DNA of 64,000 nt, from assembly GCA_040222875.1 (NCBI GenBank), contig JAVKCG010000005.1, positions 1 through 64,000 on the forward strand. The letters run 5' to 3'. Below the pieces are notes generated by a model. That model saw only the letters and a list, made by a program, of their open reading frames with translations. It had not been told where the DNA came from and ran no database searches. The position numbers and the translations under genes were made by a program. The stretch's first letter is position 1. The number at the start of each line of letters is the position of its first letter. Shown here piece by piece: positions 35,565 to 45,347 of the stretch. Source of the DNA: JAJCYL01 sp040222875 (GTDB lineage: Bacteria; Bacteroidota; Bacteroidia; Cytophagales; Cyclobacteriaceae).

Positions 35565-38357
35565 ATGAGCCCAAAGTTTATAAAACAGCTATTGCCAGTT
35601 CTATCTCTGATATGCGTGGTCAATGGTGCGGTTGCTAACTCATATAACATCGCCTCTAAGGCACAAATCACCAGTTCTTCAACGCTCTCAGACGAATTCA
35701 ATCATCAGAATTTAACCGATGGGATTATAGGGGTAGATGGCATGGGTGAATGGGCTTGCAAAGGAGAGACCTTGTTTTGGGGATATATCGAATACCCCTG
35801 GGTAAAATTAGAATGGCCTGAAGAAGAGAGTATCAATAAGGTGATTATCTATGACAGAAGCACCCTCACTGAACACCTCGCCGGCGGAATTTTGAGTTTC
35901 AGTGATGGCTCCGAAATTAGGGTTAATGCCATCACCAACAATGGCTTAGCTAAAGTGGTGGAGTTCCCCAGTAAAAAAACCAGGTGGGTAAAATTTCTGG
36001 CAACAGATGGTGATGGCAAAAACCTCGGATTATCAGAAATAGAAGTTTTTTCATCTCCAGAAGGGTACACAGACTTTGTTTCCTGGGTAGACCCATTTAT
36101 TGAGACTACGAGGGGCAGATATTTTTATTTCACACCTGGGAGCCTGCCATTTGGAATGGTAGCTGCAGCTCCACATACCCGAAATAAAAATCAGTGGGGC
36201 GGTGGTTATAATTATAATACCACCGAAATATTGGGCTTTGGTCAGATACACGGCTGGATGCTATCGGGGATTTCTATCATGCCGACATCAGCAGATATTG
36301 ATCCAACAAAAGGTGAGCAGGGCTGGAAATCCAGCTTCAGTCATGATGATGAAATTGCCCAGCCTGGCTACCAGCGAATATTTCTGCGGGATTCGAAAAT
36401 ATGGACAGAATACTCCGCCACTGAGCGGGTTAGTTTGTATCGGTTCAGGTTTACTAAAGAAATGGAATCCGCGATTTTGATTAACCTCGGTGGCTATTTG
36501 GGCAATTCTACAATGATGGGTGCACAGGTGACCAAAGTTGGAGAAAATGGATTAGAAGGCTCATTTATTTCGGCAGGCCGCCTTTGGGGCGGACCTAAAG
36601 AAGTGAAGGTATTTTTTGCAGCAAAATTTGACCAGGCATTTGAACAACTGGATGGATGGAGCGATACAGAGCTCCTCGCCAATGTGAACAAGTTGGAGGG
36701 GTCAAAAGAGATGCAGCGGCGTGATTCAGCTGTTTATGGAGATATCGTTCAAAGCTACTATGATGCACCGGGGGCTGGTATTTCAGCGAAATACAATTTC
36801 AAAGCTGGAGATATACTTCAAATGAAAATTGCCATCTCGTACACGAGTACTGAGAATGCCTGGCAAAATATGGAGTCAGAACTTGATCACTGGAATTTTG
36901 ATAAAGTTAGAACTGATGCCCAGCAAACCTGGAATCAATGGCTGGGAAAAATTGAGGTTTTTGGGGGCACAGCCCAACAAAAAACAAAATTTTATACCGA
37001 TCTCTGGCATGTATTGTTGGGCAGGCACCGACTTAATGATGTTTCTGGGGACTATCCAGATTATACCAAGGGTGAGCGGGACTGGAAGTTTACAGATGCC
37101 CAGCTAAAAGTGAGAACCCTCCCTAAAAATGCAGATGGTTCCGTGAAGTTTAACATGTACAATTCTGATGCCTTGTGGCTAACACAGTGGAATCTCAACG
37201 TTTTGTGGGGTTTATGTTGGCCCGGAATTCTGGACGACTTTTCAGCCTCAATGGTGCAATATGCCGATAATGGCGGCTTGTTGCCGAGGGGTGCATGTGC
37301 TGGCGGATATTCCTATATCATGACTGGAAACCCCGCTACCAATATGCTGGTCAGTGCATACATGAAGGGAATGCTAACTAAAACTGATCCCAAACATGCA
37401 TTTGATGTAATGAAGAGGAACCACCTTCCCGGGGGGATGATGGGTGACACGGCTGATGAACTACAATTTTATATCGAAAATGGATGGTGCCCCGGTAATG
37501 CAGGCAAGACCATCGAATGGGCTTTCCAGGATTGGGCATTGGCGCAGATGGCACAAAAATTAGGAAAAAAGCGAGACTACAATGAGTTCTCACGAAGAGC
37601 TGAGGGCTGGAAAAATCTCTTTGACAATGAAACGAAACTCGTTTTTCCCAAAAAGGAGAATGGAGATTGGCTGCATAAAGATGAGCTCAGTGGTGCTGGC
37701 TGGATAGAAGCTAATGCATGGCAGGGAACCTGGTCACTATCGCATCAAATTTCAGACCTTTCTGAGATGATTGGAGGTAATGACCAGACAAGTGAAATGC
37801 TGAATTTTGCTTTTGAACAGGCTGAAAAAGATGACTTCGTTTTTGGTTATGGAAGCGGTTATGTGAGTTACGCTAATCAACCGGGATGCTCCAATGCACA
37901 TGTTTTTAATTATTTAGGTAAGCCATGGCTGTCGCAATATTGGGTGCGAAAGGTAAACGAACAGGCCTATGGGGCCACTTCACCTGATGCCGGCTACGGT
38001 GGTCATGATGAAGATCAGGGCCAAATGGGCGGGGTGAGTGCTTTGATGTCTATTGGGCTTTTTAGCCTGAAGGGGAATACATCAACTAATCCGGTTTATG
38101 AAATCACAAGTCCGGTCTTCGATAGGGTCGTGATTCATCTTGATAATCAATATTATTCTGGTAAACAATTTGAGATCATCACTAAAAACAATTCTGCCGA
38201 GAACATGTACATCCAGAATGCTTCATTGGATGGCAATCAATTAGATGGCCCTTGGTTTTTACATGAGCAGCTAGAAGATGGCGGAAGACTGGAGATTGAA
38301 TTAGGGCCGGAGCCTAATCAGAACTGGGGAAATGACCTCAGTAGAGCACCACGTTAG
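35565..38357 (+). CDS. GH92 family alpha-mannosidase
   Basis: GH92 enzymes are calcium-dependent exo-alpha-mannosidases that invert configuration and remove terminal mannose from N-glycans and alpha-mannan. The 930-residue precursor has a signal peptide (about 1-25), a discoidin-like N-terminal domain (to about 165), then the GH92 core starting VDPFIETTRGRYFYFTPGSLPFG, with the bulk (alpha/alpha)6 domain and the C-terminal motif GYGGHDEDQGQMG that corresponds to the GDEDNGQMS catalytic stretch of the family. Exact linkage specificity cannot be read from sequence. It sits in the susCD operon and is probably periplasmic or surface-attached. Confidence 0.9.
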   Translation: MSPKFIKQLLPVLSLICVVNGAVANSYNIASKAQITSSSTLSDEFNHQNLTDGIIGVDGMGEWACKGETLFWGYIEYPWVKLEWPEEESINKVIIYDRSTLTEHLAGGILSFSDGSEIRVNAITNNGLAKVVEFPSKKTRWVKFLATDGDGKNLGLSEIEVFSSPEGYTDFVSWVDPFIETTRGRYFYFTPGSLPFGMVAAAPHTRNKNQWGGGYNYNTTEILGFGQIHGWMLSGISIMPTSADIDPTKGEQGWKSSFSHDDEIAQPGYQRIFLRDSKIWTEYSATERVSLYRFRFTKEMESAILINLGGYLGNSTMMGAQVTKVGENGLEGSFISAGRLWGGPKEVKVFFAAKFDQAFEQLDGWSDTELLANVNKLEGSKEMQRRDSAVYGDIVQSYYDAPGAGISAKYNFKAGDILQMKIAISYTSTENAWQNMESELDHWNFDKVRTDAQQTWNQWLGKIEVFGGTAQQKTKFYTDLWHVLLGRHRLNDVSGDYPDYTKGERDWKFTDAQLKVRTLPKNADGSVKFNMYNSDALWLTQWNLNVLWGLCWPGILDDFSASMVQYADNGGLLPRGACAGGYSYIMTGNPATNMLVSAYMKGMLTKTDPKHAFDVMKRNHLPGGMMGDTADELQFYIENGWCPGNAGKTIEWAFQDWALAQMAQKLGKKRDYNEFSRRAEGWKNLFDNETKLVFPKKENGDWLHKDELSGAGWIEANAWQGTWSLSHQISDLSEMIGGNDQTSEMLNFAFEQAEKDDFVFGYGSGYVSYANQPGCSNAHVFNYLGKPWLSQYWVRKVNEQAYGATSPDAGYGGHDEDQGQMGGVSALMSIGLFSLKGNTSTNPVYEITSPVFDRVVIHLDNQYYSGKQFEIITKNNSAENMYIQNASLDGNQLDGPWFLHEQLEDGGRLEIELGPEPNQNWGNDLSRAPR

Positions 38358-38370
38358 TGATAAAACATTC

Positions 38371-39165
38371 ATGAGAAGAGTACTTCTTTTTGGCTTTTTG
38401 ACCTTGATTGGGTCTGATCTTTTATCACAAGATCAAATTCTTATCAACGATAATCGCATTCCAGCAACCGATACAGTTTGGGTATTTACGCCTGAATCGT
38501 ATTCAGAAAACGTGGCCCTGCCGATTGTCTATTTACTGCATGGCTACAGTGGAAATTATCGGCAGTGGCATGATATGATTGATGCCCAGCAATATGCCAA
38601 CAACTATAACATGGTTGTGGTGTGCCCCGATGGTTTCTACAATTCATGGTACATCAATAGTCCATTAAAAACCGAAAGCCAGTATGCAGATTTCTTTTTT
38701 GAAACGCTTATCCCAAAAGTTGAAAGTAGCTACAAAATAAATCAAGGCAATAGGTTCATCACTGGTTTAAGCATGGGCGGACACGGTGCATTTCACCTTT
38801 TTACAGAAAACCCTGAAATGTTTCGTAGCGCAGGTAGCACAAGCGGAGTGATGGACATCAGAGGATCAAAAGGCCTGTTTGAATTAGCAGAGCACTTCGG
38901 AAAGTATGAAGAGAACAATGATCGATGGCTGGCTTTTTCTGCTGTTGGAAATATCGATAGCTTTAAAAAAGCAGGCAAAGAAATAATTTTTGATTGCGGT
39001 ACAGAAGATCCATTCTATCGATGGAATAAAGATTTCTATGAGCTCTGCCTTCAGGAAAAAGTACCTGTTACCTTTATCAGTCAACCAGGTAAACATGACA
39101 GCGACTACTGGAAAAAATCAATCAGGTCTTACTTTGAGTTTTTCAAAACCAATATGGATCGTTAA
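38371..39165 (+). CDS. Secreted alpha/beta-hydrolase esterase (esterase D/feruloyl-esterase-like)
   Basis: A 264-residue exported hydrolase with a signal peptide (1-19, ending LLSQ). The alpha/beta fold is shown by the oxyanion segment LLHGYSG (55-61), the nucleophile S134 in GLSMGGHG, an acid in DCGTEDPFY and the histidine in PGKHDSDYW. Relatives act as acetyl-xylan, feruloyl or general carbohydrate esterases, so it may remove acyl groups from the imported glycan. The ATG at 38371 is chosen over one at 38332 inside the GH92 gene. The next gene overlaps its end. Confidence 0.83.
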   Translation: MRRVLLFGFLTLIGSDLLSQDQILINDNRIPATDTVWVFTPESYSENVALPIVYLLHGYSGNYRQWHDMIDAQQYANNYNMVVVCPDGFYNSWYINSPLKTESQYADFFFETLIPKVESSYKINQGNRFITGLSMGGHGAFHLFTENPEMFRSAGSTSGVMDIRGSKGLFELAEHFGKYEENNDRWLAFSAVGNIDSFKKAGKEIIFDCGTEDPFYRWNKDFYELCLQEKVPVTFISQPGKHDSDYWKKSIRSYFEFFKTNMDR

Positions 39166-42100
39166 ATCCTTCAGCATTTGTTTGCTGTACCTAGCATCTT
39201 GCAATCAGCTAGAGGAAAAAAATCACCGCTTTTCTTTGGTTCCTGTCTCCGAAAGCGGAGTCGATTTCAACAATACCATTGCATCTACTGATTCCTTAAA
39301 TATTCTGAGTTACATCTATTTCTATAATGGTGGTGGGGTTGGTGTTGGAGATATCAACAACGATGGGCTGCAAGATCTTTATTTTGCAGGCAATCAGGTT
39401 TCAAGCAAGCTCTATCTGAACCTTGGGGACCTCCGGTTCAAAGATATTACAGCCGCTGCTGGCGTGACTACAGAAAAGTGGTGCACCGGTGTGAGTATGG
39501 TTGATATTAATGCAGACGGCTTACTTGATATTTATTTGGGGGTGGCTGGCCACCAAGATGCTTCTGAAAGGGCAAATCTTTTATTTCTCAATAATGGAGA
39601 TTTGACTTTTACCGAAGCTGCATCAGCATATGGATTGGCCGATACAGCTTACTCTACACATTCGGCATTTTTTGATTACGACCTTGATGGCGATCTGGAC
39701 CTCTATCTACTAAACCATGCAAACGAAAGGGAGGCATTAAATACCCCATTGCCAAAAAAGGTACATGGTGAGGGGGCGAGTACTGATAAACTATTTAGAA
39801 ACGATGGTGGACATTTTACAGATGTTTCACGAGACTCAGGAATTTCTATAGAGGGCTATGGATTAGGTGTTTCGGTTAGCGATTTGAACCATGATGGCTG
39901 GTCAGACATTTATGTATCCAATGATTTTATTACCAATGACTTGCTCTATATCAACAATACTGACGGAACATTTTCCAATTCAATTTCCGATGCCATTTCA
40001 GAGCAAACCTATAATGGCATGGGCAACGATATAGCCGATTTTAACAACGACGGATTGCCGGATGTGATGGTTGTGGATATGCTTCCACCAAATCCTGTGA
40101 GGGAAAAAACCATGGCAGGTTCAATGACAGCGGATAAGTACAGGGCTATACAATCAGCAGGATATGAACCGCAATTTGTAAGAAACACCCTGCAGCTTGG
40201 TCAGGGAGGGATGAATTTCACTGAGATCGGCCGATATGCGGGAATTCACCGCACCGACTGGAGCTGGGCGCCTTTGTTTGCTGATTTTGACAACGATGGT
40301 TGGAAAGACCTGTACATAACGAATGGGTATCTGAAAGACATTACCGACAAAGATTTCATCGATTATAATTACAACCTCACACTTTTTAAGTCTAAGGAAG
40401 AATCCGATAAAGAAGCGCTGCTCAATATTGAAAAACTCAAAGGTGTAAAACTTTCAAATTACGCTTTTCAAAATAATGGGGATTTGACTTTTGCAGATTT
40501 TACCCAAGGGTGGGGAATGTACCATCCCTCCTTCTCAAATGGTGCGGCTTATGCTGACCTTGATAATGATGGTGATCTAGATTTGGTCGTTAACAATATC
40601 AATGACCCGGCTTTTATTCTAAGAAATGACACTGATTCAACGCAAAATTTTCTCCAAATTAAGTTAAGAGGCCCTGGTCAGAACCTCCGTGGAATGGGGA
40701 CCAAAGTGCAGATTAAACATGGCAACGTTAATCAAATCATTGAACAGTCAGTCTACCGTGGTTTTATGTCTTCAGTTGATGACATAGTACATTTTGGTCT
40801 GCCAAAAAATCAGGTAGATTCTGTTGAAATAACCTGGCCGGATGGAAAATCTCAAATTCTTAAAAATATAAAGGCCAACCAGCGAATTGTAGTTGACTAT
40901 GCTGATGCAAGACAAAATCAAGAATTAGCATCTAAAACCAACCCTCGAATGAAAGAAGTTGAAGGTCTTTTCGATTTCGATTCATGGCGCTCTCAAGATA
41001 AGTTATCTGTATTCAAGACCAATCCGCTACTCCCCTATAGGTTCTCAAATGACGGTGTAAAGCTTGCAGTAGGTGACTTTGATGGCAATGGTAGTGACGA
41101 TTTATTTGTGAGTGGTAGTAATGGTTTAGGCAGTATCTTTTTCCAGGAAACTGACGCCACTTTCCTCAAGAAAAATATTGGCATAAAAGGAGATTGTTGG
41201 GTGGCCGATGCCCTCGCCAGTGACATCAACGGAGATGGTATTGATGACCTTTTTCTGGCTTGTGAAGGCAAGTATCACCTCCAAAATATTTACCAGGATA
41301 GGTTATTTCTGGGAAACTCATCCGGAAACCTTTTGGAAAGTAAGACTTGGCTAGAGGCGGTGACCACCAGCGCTTCTTGTGTGGCATCTGCCGACTATGA
41401 CAACGATGGCGACCTTGATCTTTTTGTGGGTGGATACACTGAGCCAGGAAATTACCCTGAAAAGACAAGAAGCTACCTCTTGAGGAATGACGGTGAAAAA
41501 TTTACTGATGTTACTAATGATTTTGCACCCGACTTGCTCTATCCAGGAATGATCAGAGATGCCGTTTGGGCCGATTACAACAATGACGATCAGGTCGATC
41601 TCATTTTAGCAGGTGATTGGATGCCAATAAAAGTATTCGAAAATGGGGGTGGAAGTTTCGAGGACAAGACAGAGACCCTTGGATTGCAAAATTATAGCGG
41701 TCAATGGCAATCAATTTTATCTACTGATATCGACTTCGATGGCGATATCGATTTTCTATGTGGCAACATCGGTTTGAACTCGGGTTATAGTGCTACAGCC
41801 GATAAACCCATGGAGCTTTATCAGGCGGATATCAACAAAGATGGGATTCTAGACCCACTCATGACTTATTTTGTGAATGATGAAACTACCCTTCATCCAT
41901 CGCGGGAACCTCTCTTGCGTCAGCAACCTTTTTTAAATAGGATTTTCCCTAATCATCTTAGCTATGCCAAGGCTAGGGTAAAAGATATTGTGCCTCAAGA
42001 GGAGATCGGAACGATCAATGTTTTAAAAAGTACATTCCTGGCGTCAGCCTGGCTGGAAAATAAAGGAGGACAAGCTTTTAAAGTAACCAAACTACCACCC

Positions 42101-42391
42101 TCGGCACAATTTTATCCAATTACCACTCAGATCATCGATAAAAATATCAATAATACCTTGTCTTTGATTTTAGCCGGGGGCTATCCCGAGGCTGAGCCAG
42201 ACGGCAAAAGCTACGGGATGAGTAATTCACTAATTAATCTTACAAAATCAGCCGACACAGAATTTAAGGTCAAGGAGTTTTTTCATCATTCAGGCGCTAT
42301 TGTATCCATGGTCAATATTAAGATTGGGGAAAACAAAATGCTGATCGCCGGATTTAGTGACGGAGAAATCAAGGTTTTCGAGATATTTTAG
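39134..42391 (+). CDS. FG-GAP/VCBS repeat lipoprotein with ASPIC/UnbV domain
   Basis: A protein of about 1085 residues, exported as a lipoprotein (LLYLASC, C23 with the chosen start). Many calcium-binding FG-GAP/VCBS repeats of the type GDINNDGLQDLYF, DYDLDGDLDLYL and DFNNDGLPDVMV form one or two beta-propellers, with an ASPIC/UnbV domain in the middle (RGPGQNLRGMGTKVQIKHG to VEITWPDGKSQI). Such CRTAC1-like proteins accompany SusCD operons in marine Bacteroidota; their role in glycan binding or processing is not known. The start is uncertain: no ATG fits, and TTG 39134, overlapping the esterase by 32 bp, gives the best signal peptide. Confidence 0.8.
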   Translation: MSFSKPIWIVKSFSICLLYLASCNQLEEKNHRFSLVPVSESGVDFNNTIASTDSLNILSYIYFYNGGGVGVGDINNDGLQDLYFAGNQVSSKLYLNLGDLRFKDITAAAGVTTEKWCTGVSMVDINADGLLDIYLGVAGHQDASERANLLFLNNGDLTFTEAASAYGLADTAYSTHSAFFDYDLDGDLDLYLLNHANEREALNTPLPKKVHGEGASTDKLFRNDGGHFTDVSRDSGISIEGYGLGVSVSDLNHDGWSDIYVSNDFITNDLLYINNTDGTFSNSISDAISEQTYNGMGNDIADFNNDGLPDVMVVDMLPPNPVREKTMAGSMTADKYRAIQSAGYEPQFVRNTLQLGQGGMNFTEIGRYAGIHRTDWSWAPLFADFDNDGWKDLYITNGYLKDITDKDFIDYNYNLTLFKSKEESDKEALLNIEKLKGVKLSNYAFQNNGDLTFADFTQGWGMYHPSFSNGAAYADLDNDGDLDLVVNNINDPAFILRNDTDSTQNFLQIKLRGPGQNLRGMGTKVQIKHGNVNQIIEQSVYRGFMSSVDDIVHFGLPKNQVDSVEITWPDGKSQILKNIKANQRIVVDYADARQNQELASKTNPRMKEVEGLFDFDSWRSQDKLSVFKTNPLLPYRFSNDGVKLAVGDFDGNGSDDLFVSGSNGLGSIFFQETDATFLKKNIGIKGDCWVADALASDINGDGIDDLFLACEGKYHLQNIYQDRLFLGNSSGNLLESKTWLEAVTTSASCVASADYDNDGDLDLFVGGYTEPGNYPEKTRSYLLRNDGEKFTDVTNDFAPDLLYPGMIRDAVWADYNNDDQVDLILAGDWMPIKVFENGGGSFEDKTETLGLQNYSGQWQSILSTDIDFDGDIDFLCGNIGLNSGYSATADKPMELYQADINKDGILDPLMTYFVNDETTLHPSREPLLRQQPFLNRIFPNHLSYAKARVKDIVPQEEIGTINVLKSTFLASAWLENKGGQAFKVTKLPPSAQFYPITTQIIDKNINNTLSLILAGGYPEAEPDGKSYGMSNSLINLTKSADTEFKVKEFFHHSGAIVSMVNIKIGENKMLIAGFSDGEIKVFEIF

Positions 42392-42489
42392 AATCGACTC
42401 GAAATCTCCGTTTCGAGGTAATCCCTCCTATTGCCACAATTGTATAGCTTATGTTAAGAAACCTAAATGAATCCAAATTTGAAATAATT

Positions 42490-43266
42490 ATGAAAATGAA
42501 AAGAACTTTGCTTTGGGCGTTGAACATTATGGCAGCTTCTTCTCTGCTGTTCTTCACCTCTTGCGGCGATGATCCGGATCCGATAGCACCGATCATCAGC
42601 ATCGATAACGGAACTTTTAGCGGGGATATTGGCGACGAAGTAACCGCCAATATAAGCGGAATGTTAGATGGAGAATTTGTGTCTCTAACCGTATCAAAAT
42701 TCATTGGTACAACCCTTGATGCCAGCTATGGTACAGGAGGATCTATGCAGGTGACAACTGGCCTGCCTTACACATTTAATTACACTTTGGGATTAGACGG
42801 ATTGACAGAGCCGATTCGCTTTAACTTTGAAGTAATCGATGACAATGATTTGACTGGCTCAGCTGACCTTATCATTACAACAAATGCTTCAAGAGAGCAG
42901 CTCTTAGTTTCTTTTGACTGGAGATGGGCATCTCAGGAGTTTGAAGGTGCGGCTACGCTTCAAGACTGTGAAGCTGATAACGTTTGGAGTTTTGAAGCCG
43001 ATGGATCAGTTAGTCTTGACTTTGGTGCCTTAACTGGCTCTGGAGGAGGATCTTGCGACTCAGACGGTTTGTTGACTTATGACGGCTGGGCAATGAATAG
43101 TGCTTCGGATACTCTAAGGATTTTCCGTGGTAACGCTTTCTCGGGAGCAGCTCAAGATACAACGGTATTCGCTATTAAGACCTTTGATCAGTCAGGGTGG
43201 ACTGCAGATGAAACCAACTTGTTTGGAGTATTCGGCTGGGGATTTGAAGCGCAGGCTAAGAACTAG
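42490..43266 (+). CDS. Lipoprotein with Ig-like and lipocalin-like domains
   Basis: A 258-residue lipoprotein (FFTSC, lipidated C25, followed by GDDPDP, which suits surface display). Residues about 30-140 form a beta-rich Ig-like segment (IISIDNGTFSGDIGDEVTANIS), and residues 145-258 resemble the lipocalin-like domains of Bacteroidota lipoproteins (WRWASQEFEGAATLQDCEADNVW, FEADGSVSLDFG, then a second cysteine). It could bind glycan on the cell surface in the manner of SusE/SusF, but no such family match is clear. Of several in-frame ATGs, 42490 gives the signal peptide. A hairpin terminator follows. Confidence 0.62.
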   Translation: MKMKRTLLWALNIMAASSLLFFTSCGDDPDPIAPIISIDNGTFSGDIGDEVTANISGMLDGEFVSLTVSKFIGTTLDASYGTGGSMQVTTGLPYTFNYTLGLDGLTEPIRFNFEVIDDNDLTGSADLIITTNASREQLLVSFDWRWASQEFEGAATLQDCEADNVWSFEADGSVSLDFGALTGSGGGSCDSDGLLTYDGWAMNSASDTLRIFRGNAFSGAAQDTTVFAIKTFDQSGWTADETNLFGVFGWGFEAQAKN

Positions 43267-43289
43267 TTTTTTATAAGGTAAAGGATTAG

Positions 43290-43315
43290 AAAGGGTGGCC
43301 ATAGTGCTGCCCTTT
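43290..43315 (+). terminator. Probable intrinsic terminator
   Basis: AAAGGGTGGC and GCTGCCCTTT form a 10-bp stem with two G-U pairs and a 6-nt loop. It is followed by CCCTTTT. It lies 24 bp beyond the stop of the 42490-43266 gene and 12 bp before the next start. Confidence 0.6.
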
Positions 43316-43326
43316 CCCTTTTAAAG

Positions 43327-45327
43327 ATGTTTAGAAAATACTCGCTTTCCTTTTTTGTTGCTTTTGGTATGCACATAACATGGGCCAATGGGCAGGCTGT
43401 ATTTAAAGAATCAGCAGCTTTATGGGGCATAGAGCACCATCATCGAGGGCTAATGGGCGGTGGCGTTGCTATTTTCGATTTCAACAACGACGGCTTTGAA
43501 GATATTTATTTAACCGGTGGTGCCTTTCAAGATGAGCTATTTAAGAATAACGGTAACAAAACTTTTACCCGGGTAAGCGACTATAGTGGCTTTTCTGCCA
43601 CATCCAACATCAACACCACCTCAGTTGCAGTAGGTGACATAAACAACGACGGCTTTAAAGATATTTTCGTAGGCACTGACCATGGACGACGGAACCTATT
43701 TTTTAAAAATGAGGGCGACGGCACCTTTTCTGAAATAGGTGAAGAAATTGGTTTCACAGAAACCATGTGGGCTATGGGTGCCAGCTTTGGTGATTTTAAT
43801 GTTGATGGGGAGATTGACCTTTATGTGATCAATTATGTACTCAGCCACAAAGCTTTTGTTGATGAAAACGGGGAAGTGACGGGGTTCGATCATGACTGTT
43901 ATCCCAATCAATTGTACATCAACAATGGCACCCTGGGTTTCGATGAGGTGAGCTCCAACGCCAATGCAGACAATGATGGATGCGGACTGGCTGTTGCGGT
44001 CACTGATATGAACAATGACCACATCCCTGACATTTACATTGCAAATGATTTTGGTGCCTGGGTGGTGCCTAATACCTGCCTGGTAAATAATTATCCAGCT
44101 CAGGGTTTTACCAATTTAAGTAGTGATGCTGGGTTAGATGCTGGCATTTACGGTATGGGCATAGCTGTTGGGGATTACAATAGAGACGGCTTGTTAGACT
44201 ATTATGTATCAAACCTGGGCTCCAACTTATTGTATAGAAATATTGGGAATGGTGCTTTTGTTGAAGAAGCAGAGGCCAGCGGGGTGCTGAATACCCATGC
44301 CGGAGAAAAATTAGCTACCAGCTGGGGCACTGTTTTTTTTGACTACGACCATGACGGCCATGAAGACCTTTTTGTAAGCAATGGTTACGTAAGGGCGGCT
44401 GATTTTATTAGTGCTGGAGAGGAAGACCCCAACAAGCTTTATCGAAATTTAGGCGATGGCACTTTTGAGGATGTGTCAACTTTGGCAGGAATAGACAATA
44501 CGGATATCGCCCGGGGGATGGCTGTTGGTGATCTCGATAATGATGGCGATTTAGATCTGGTTGTTGCTATAGTTGGTGAATCAAATGATGCTGGTAATGT
44601 TTTGATTTATGAGAATCAACAGCAGGAAGCTAATCACTGGTTAAAAGTGATCTTGAAGGGTACCGATGCCAATATCTTAGGCTATGGGGCTAAAATAAAA
44701 GCTTATAAGGCCGGGGTAGTTTGGCTGCATGAAATAGATGGCGGATCATCACATGCTTCGCACAATTCTACCATCGCTCATTTTGGATTAGGGCAAGTTT
44801 CTACTCTTGATTCCCTGATCGTCATATGGCCTGGTGGAGCAATGCAAAAGTTTGAAGAGGTTGAAACTAACCGAACGTTGATGGTGGAGGAAGGAGCGGA
44901 TAATTATTTGATTGCTGGCTGCATGGATACATCGGCAGAAAACCATGACCAAGAAGCCACAGTCAACTTTGGATGTTTTATTCCTTTGGAAGGGTGCCTC
45001 AGTCAGGAATCTGAAGAGTTTGACATAAACGCTAATGTTGATGGCGGCAATTGCGATGGGGTAATTACCACAATCATGAACCCAACTCAACCAAAGATAT
45101 CAATTTTTCCAAACCCTGTGACCGACCATTTGTTCATCAGTAATGAGGGTGATCAGGAAAGCGAATATCAATTACATCTATCTGATCTGACTGGAAAAAC
45201 GCTGTTGATCACCAGATTTTCTGGAACTTATAAACTCGACCTGGGAAATTTGAAAAGTGGGGTTTATCTCATCCAGTTGTCGTCTTTCCTTCAAAATTCT
45301 CAAACGTTTAGAATCCTTCTTAAGTAG
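43327..45327 (+). CDS. FG-GAP/UnbV protein with type IX secretion sorting domain
   Basis: A 666-residue exported protein: signal peptide (1-23), FG-GAP/VCBS repeats (FDFNNDGFEDIYL, GDINNDGFKDIFV, DYDHDGHEDLFVS, DLDNDGDLDLVV), an ASPIC/UnbV domain (about residues 430-520, LKVILKGTDANILGYGAKIKA), and from residue 589 a type A T9SS C-terminal domain (ISIFPNP, DLTGKTL, LKSGVYLIQL, RILLK end). It should be carried across the outer membrane by the PorSS machinery and attached or released. It is a shorter relative of the 39134-42391 lipoprotein; the two use different routes to the cell surface. Confidence 0.88.
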   Translation: MFRKYSLSFFVAFGMHITWANGQAVFKESAALWGIEHHHRGLMGGGVAIFDFNNDGFEDIYLTGGAFQDELFKNNGNKTFTRVSDYSGFSATSNINTTSVAVGDINNDGFKDIFVGTDHGRRNLFFKNEGDGTFSEIGEEIGFTETMWAMGASFGDFNVDGEIDLYVINYVLSHKAFVDENGEVTGFDHDCYPNQLYINNGTLGFDEVSSNANADNDGCGLAVAVTDMNNDHIPDIYIANDFGAWVVPNTCLVNNYPAQGFTNLSSDAGLDAGIYGMGIAVGDYNRDGLLDYYVSNLGSNLLYRNIGNGAFVEEAEASGVLNTHAGEKLATSWGTVFFDYDHDGHEDLFVSNGYVRAADFISAGEEDPNKLYRNLGDGTFEDVSTLAGIDNTDIARGMAVGDLDNDGDLDLVVAIVGESNDAGNVLIYENQQQEANHWLKVILKGTDANILGYGAKIKAYKAGVVWLHEIDGGSSHASHNSTIAHFGLGQVSTLDSLIVIWPGGAMQKFEEVETNRTLMVEEGADNYLIAGCMDTSAENHDQEATVNFGCFIPLEGCLSQESEEFDINANVDGGNCDGVITTIMNPTQPKISIFPNPVTDHLFISNEGDQESEYQLHLSDLTGKTLLITRFSGTYKLDLGNLKSGVYLIQLSSFLQNSQTFRILLK

Positions 45328-45347
45328 TCGCTAAGCAATCTCAACTT

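Noticed and set aside
38990..39133. Upstream ATG start of the FG-GAP lipoprotein
   Set aside because: It lies deep inside the esterase gene and would place the lipoprotein signal about 50 residues into the protein.
42398..42417. CTCGAAA/TTTCGAG hairpin after the FG-GAP lipoprotein gene
   Set aside because: A 7-bp stem without a following U-tract; not convincing as a terminator.
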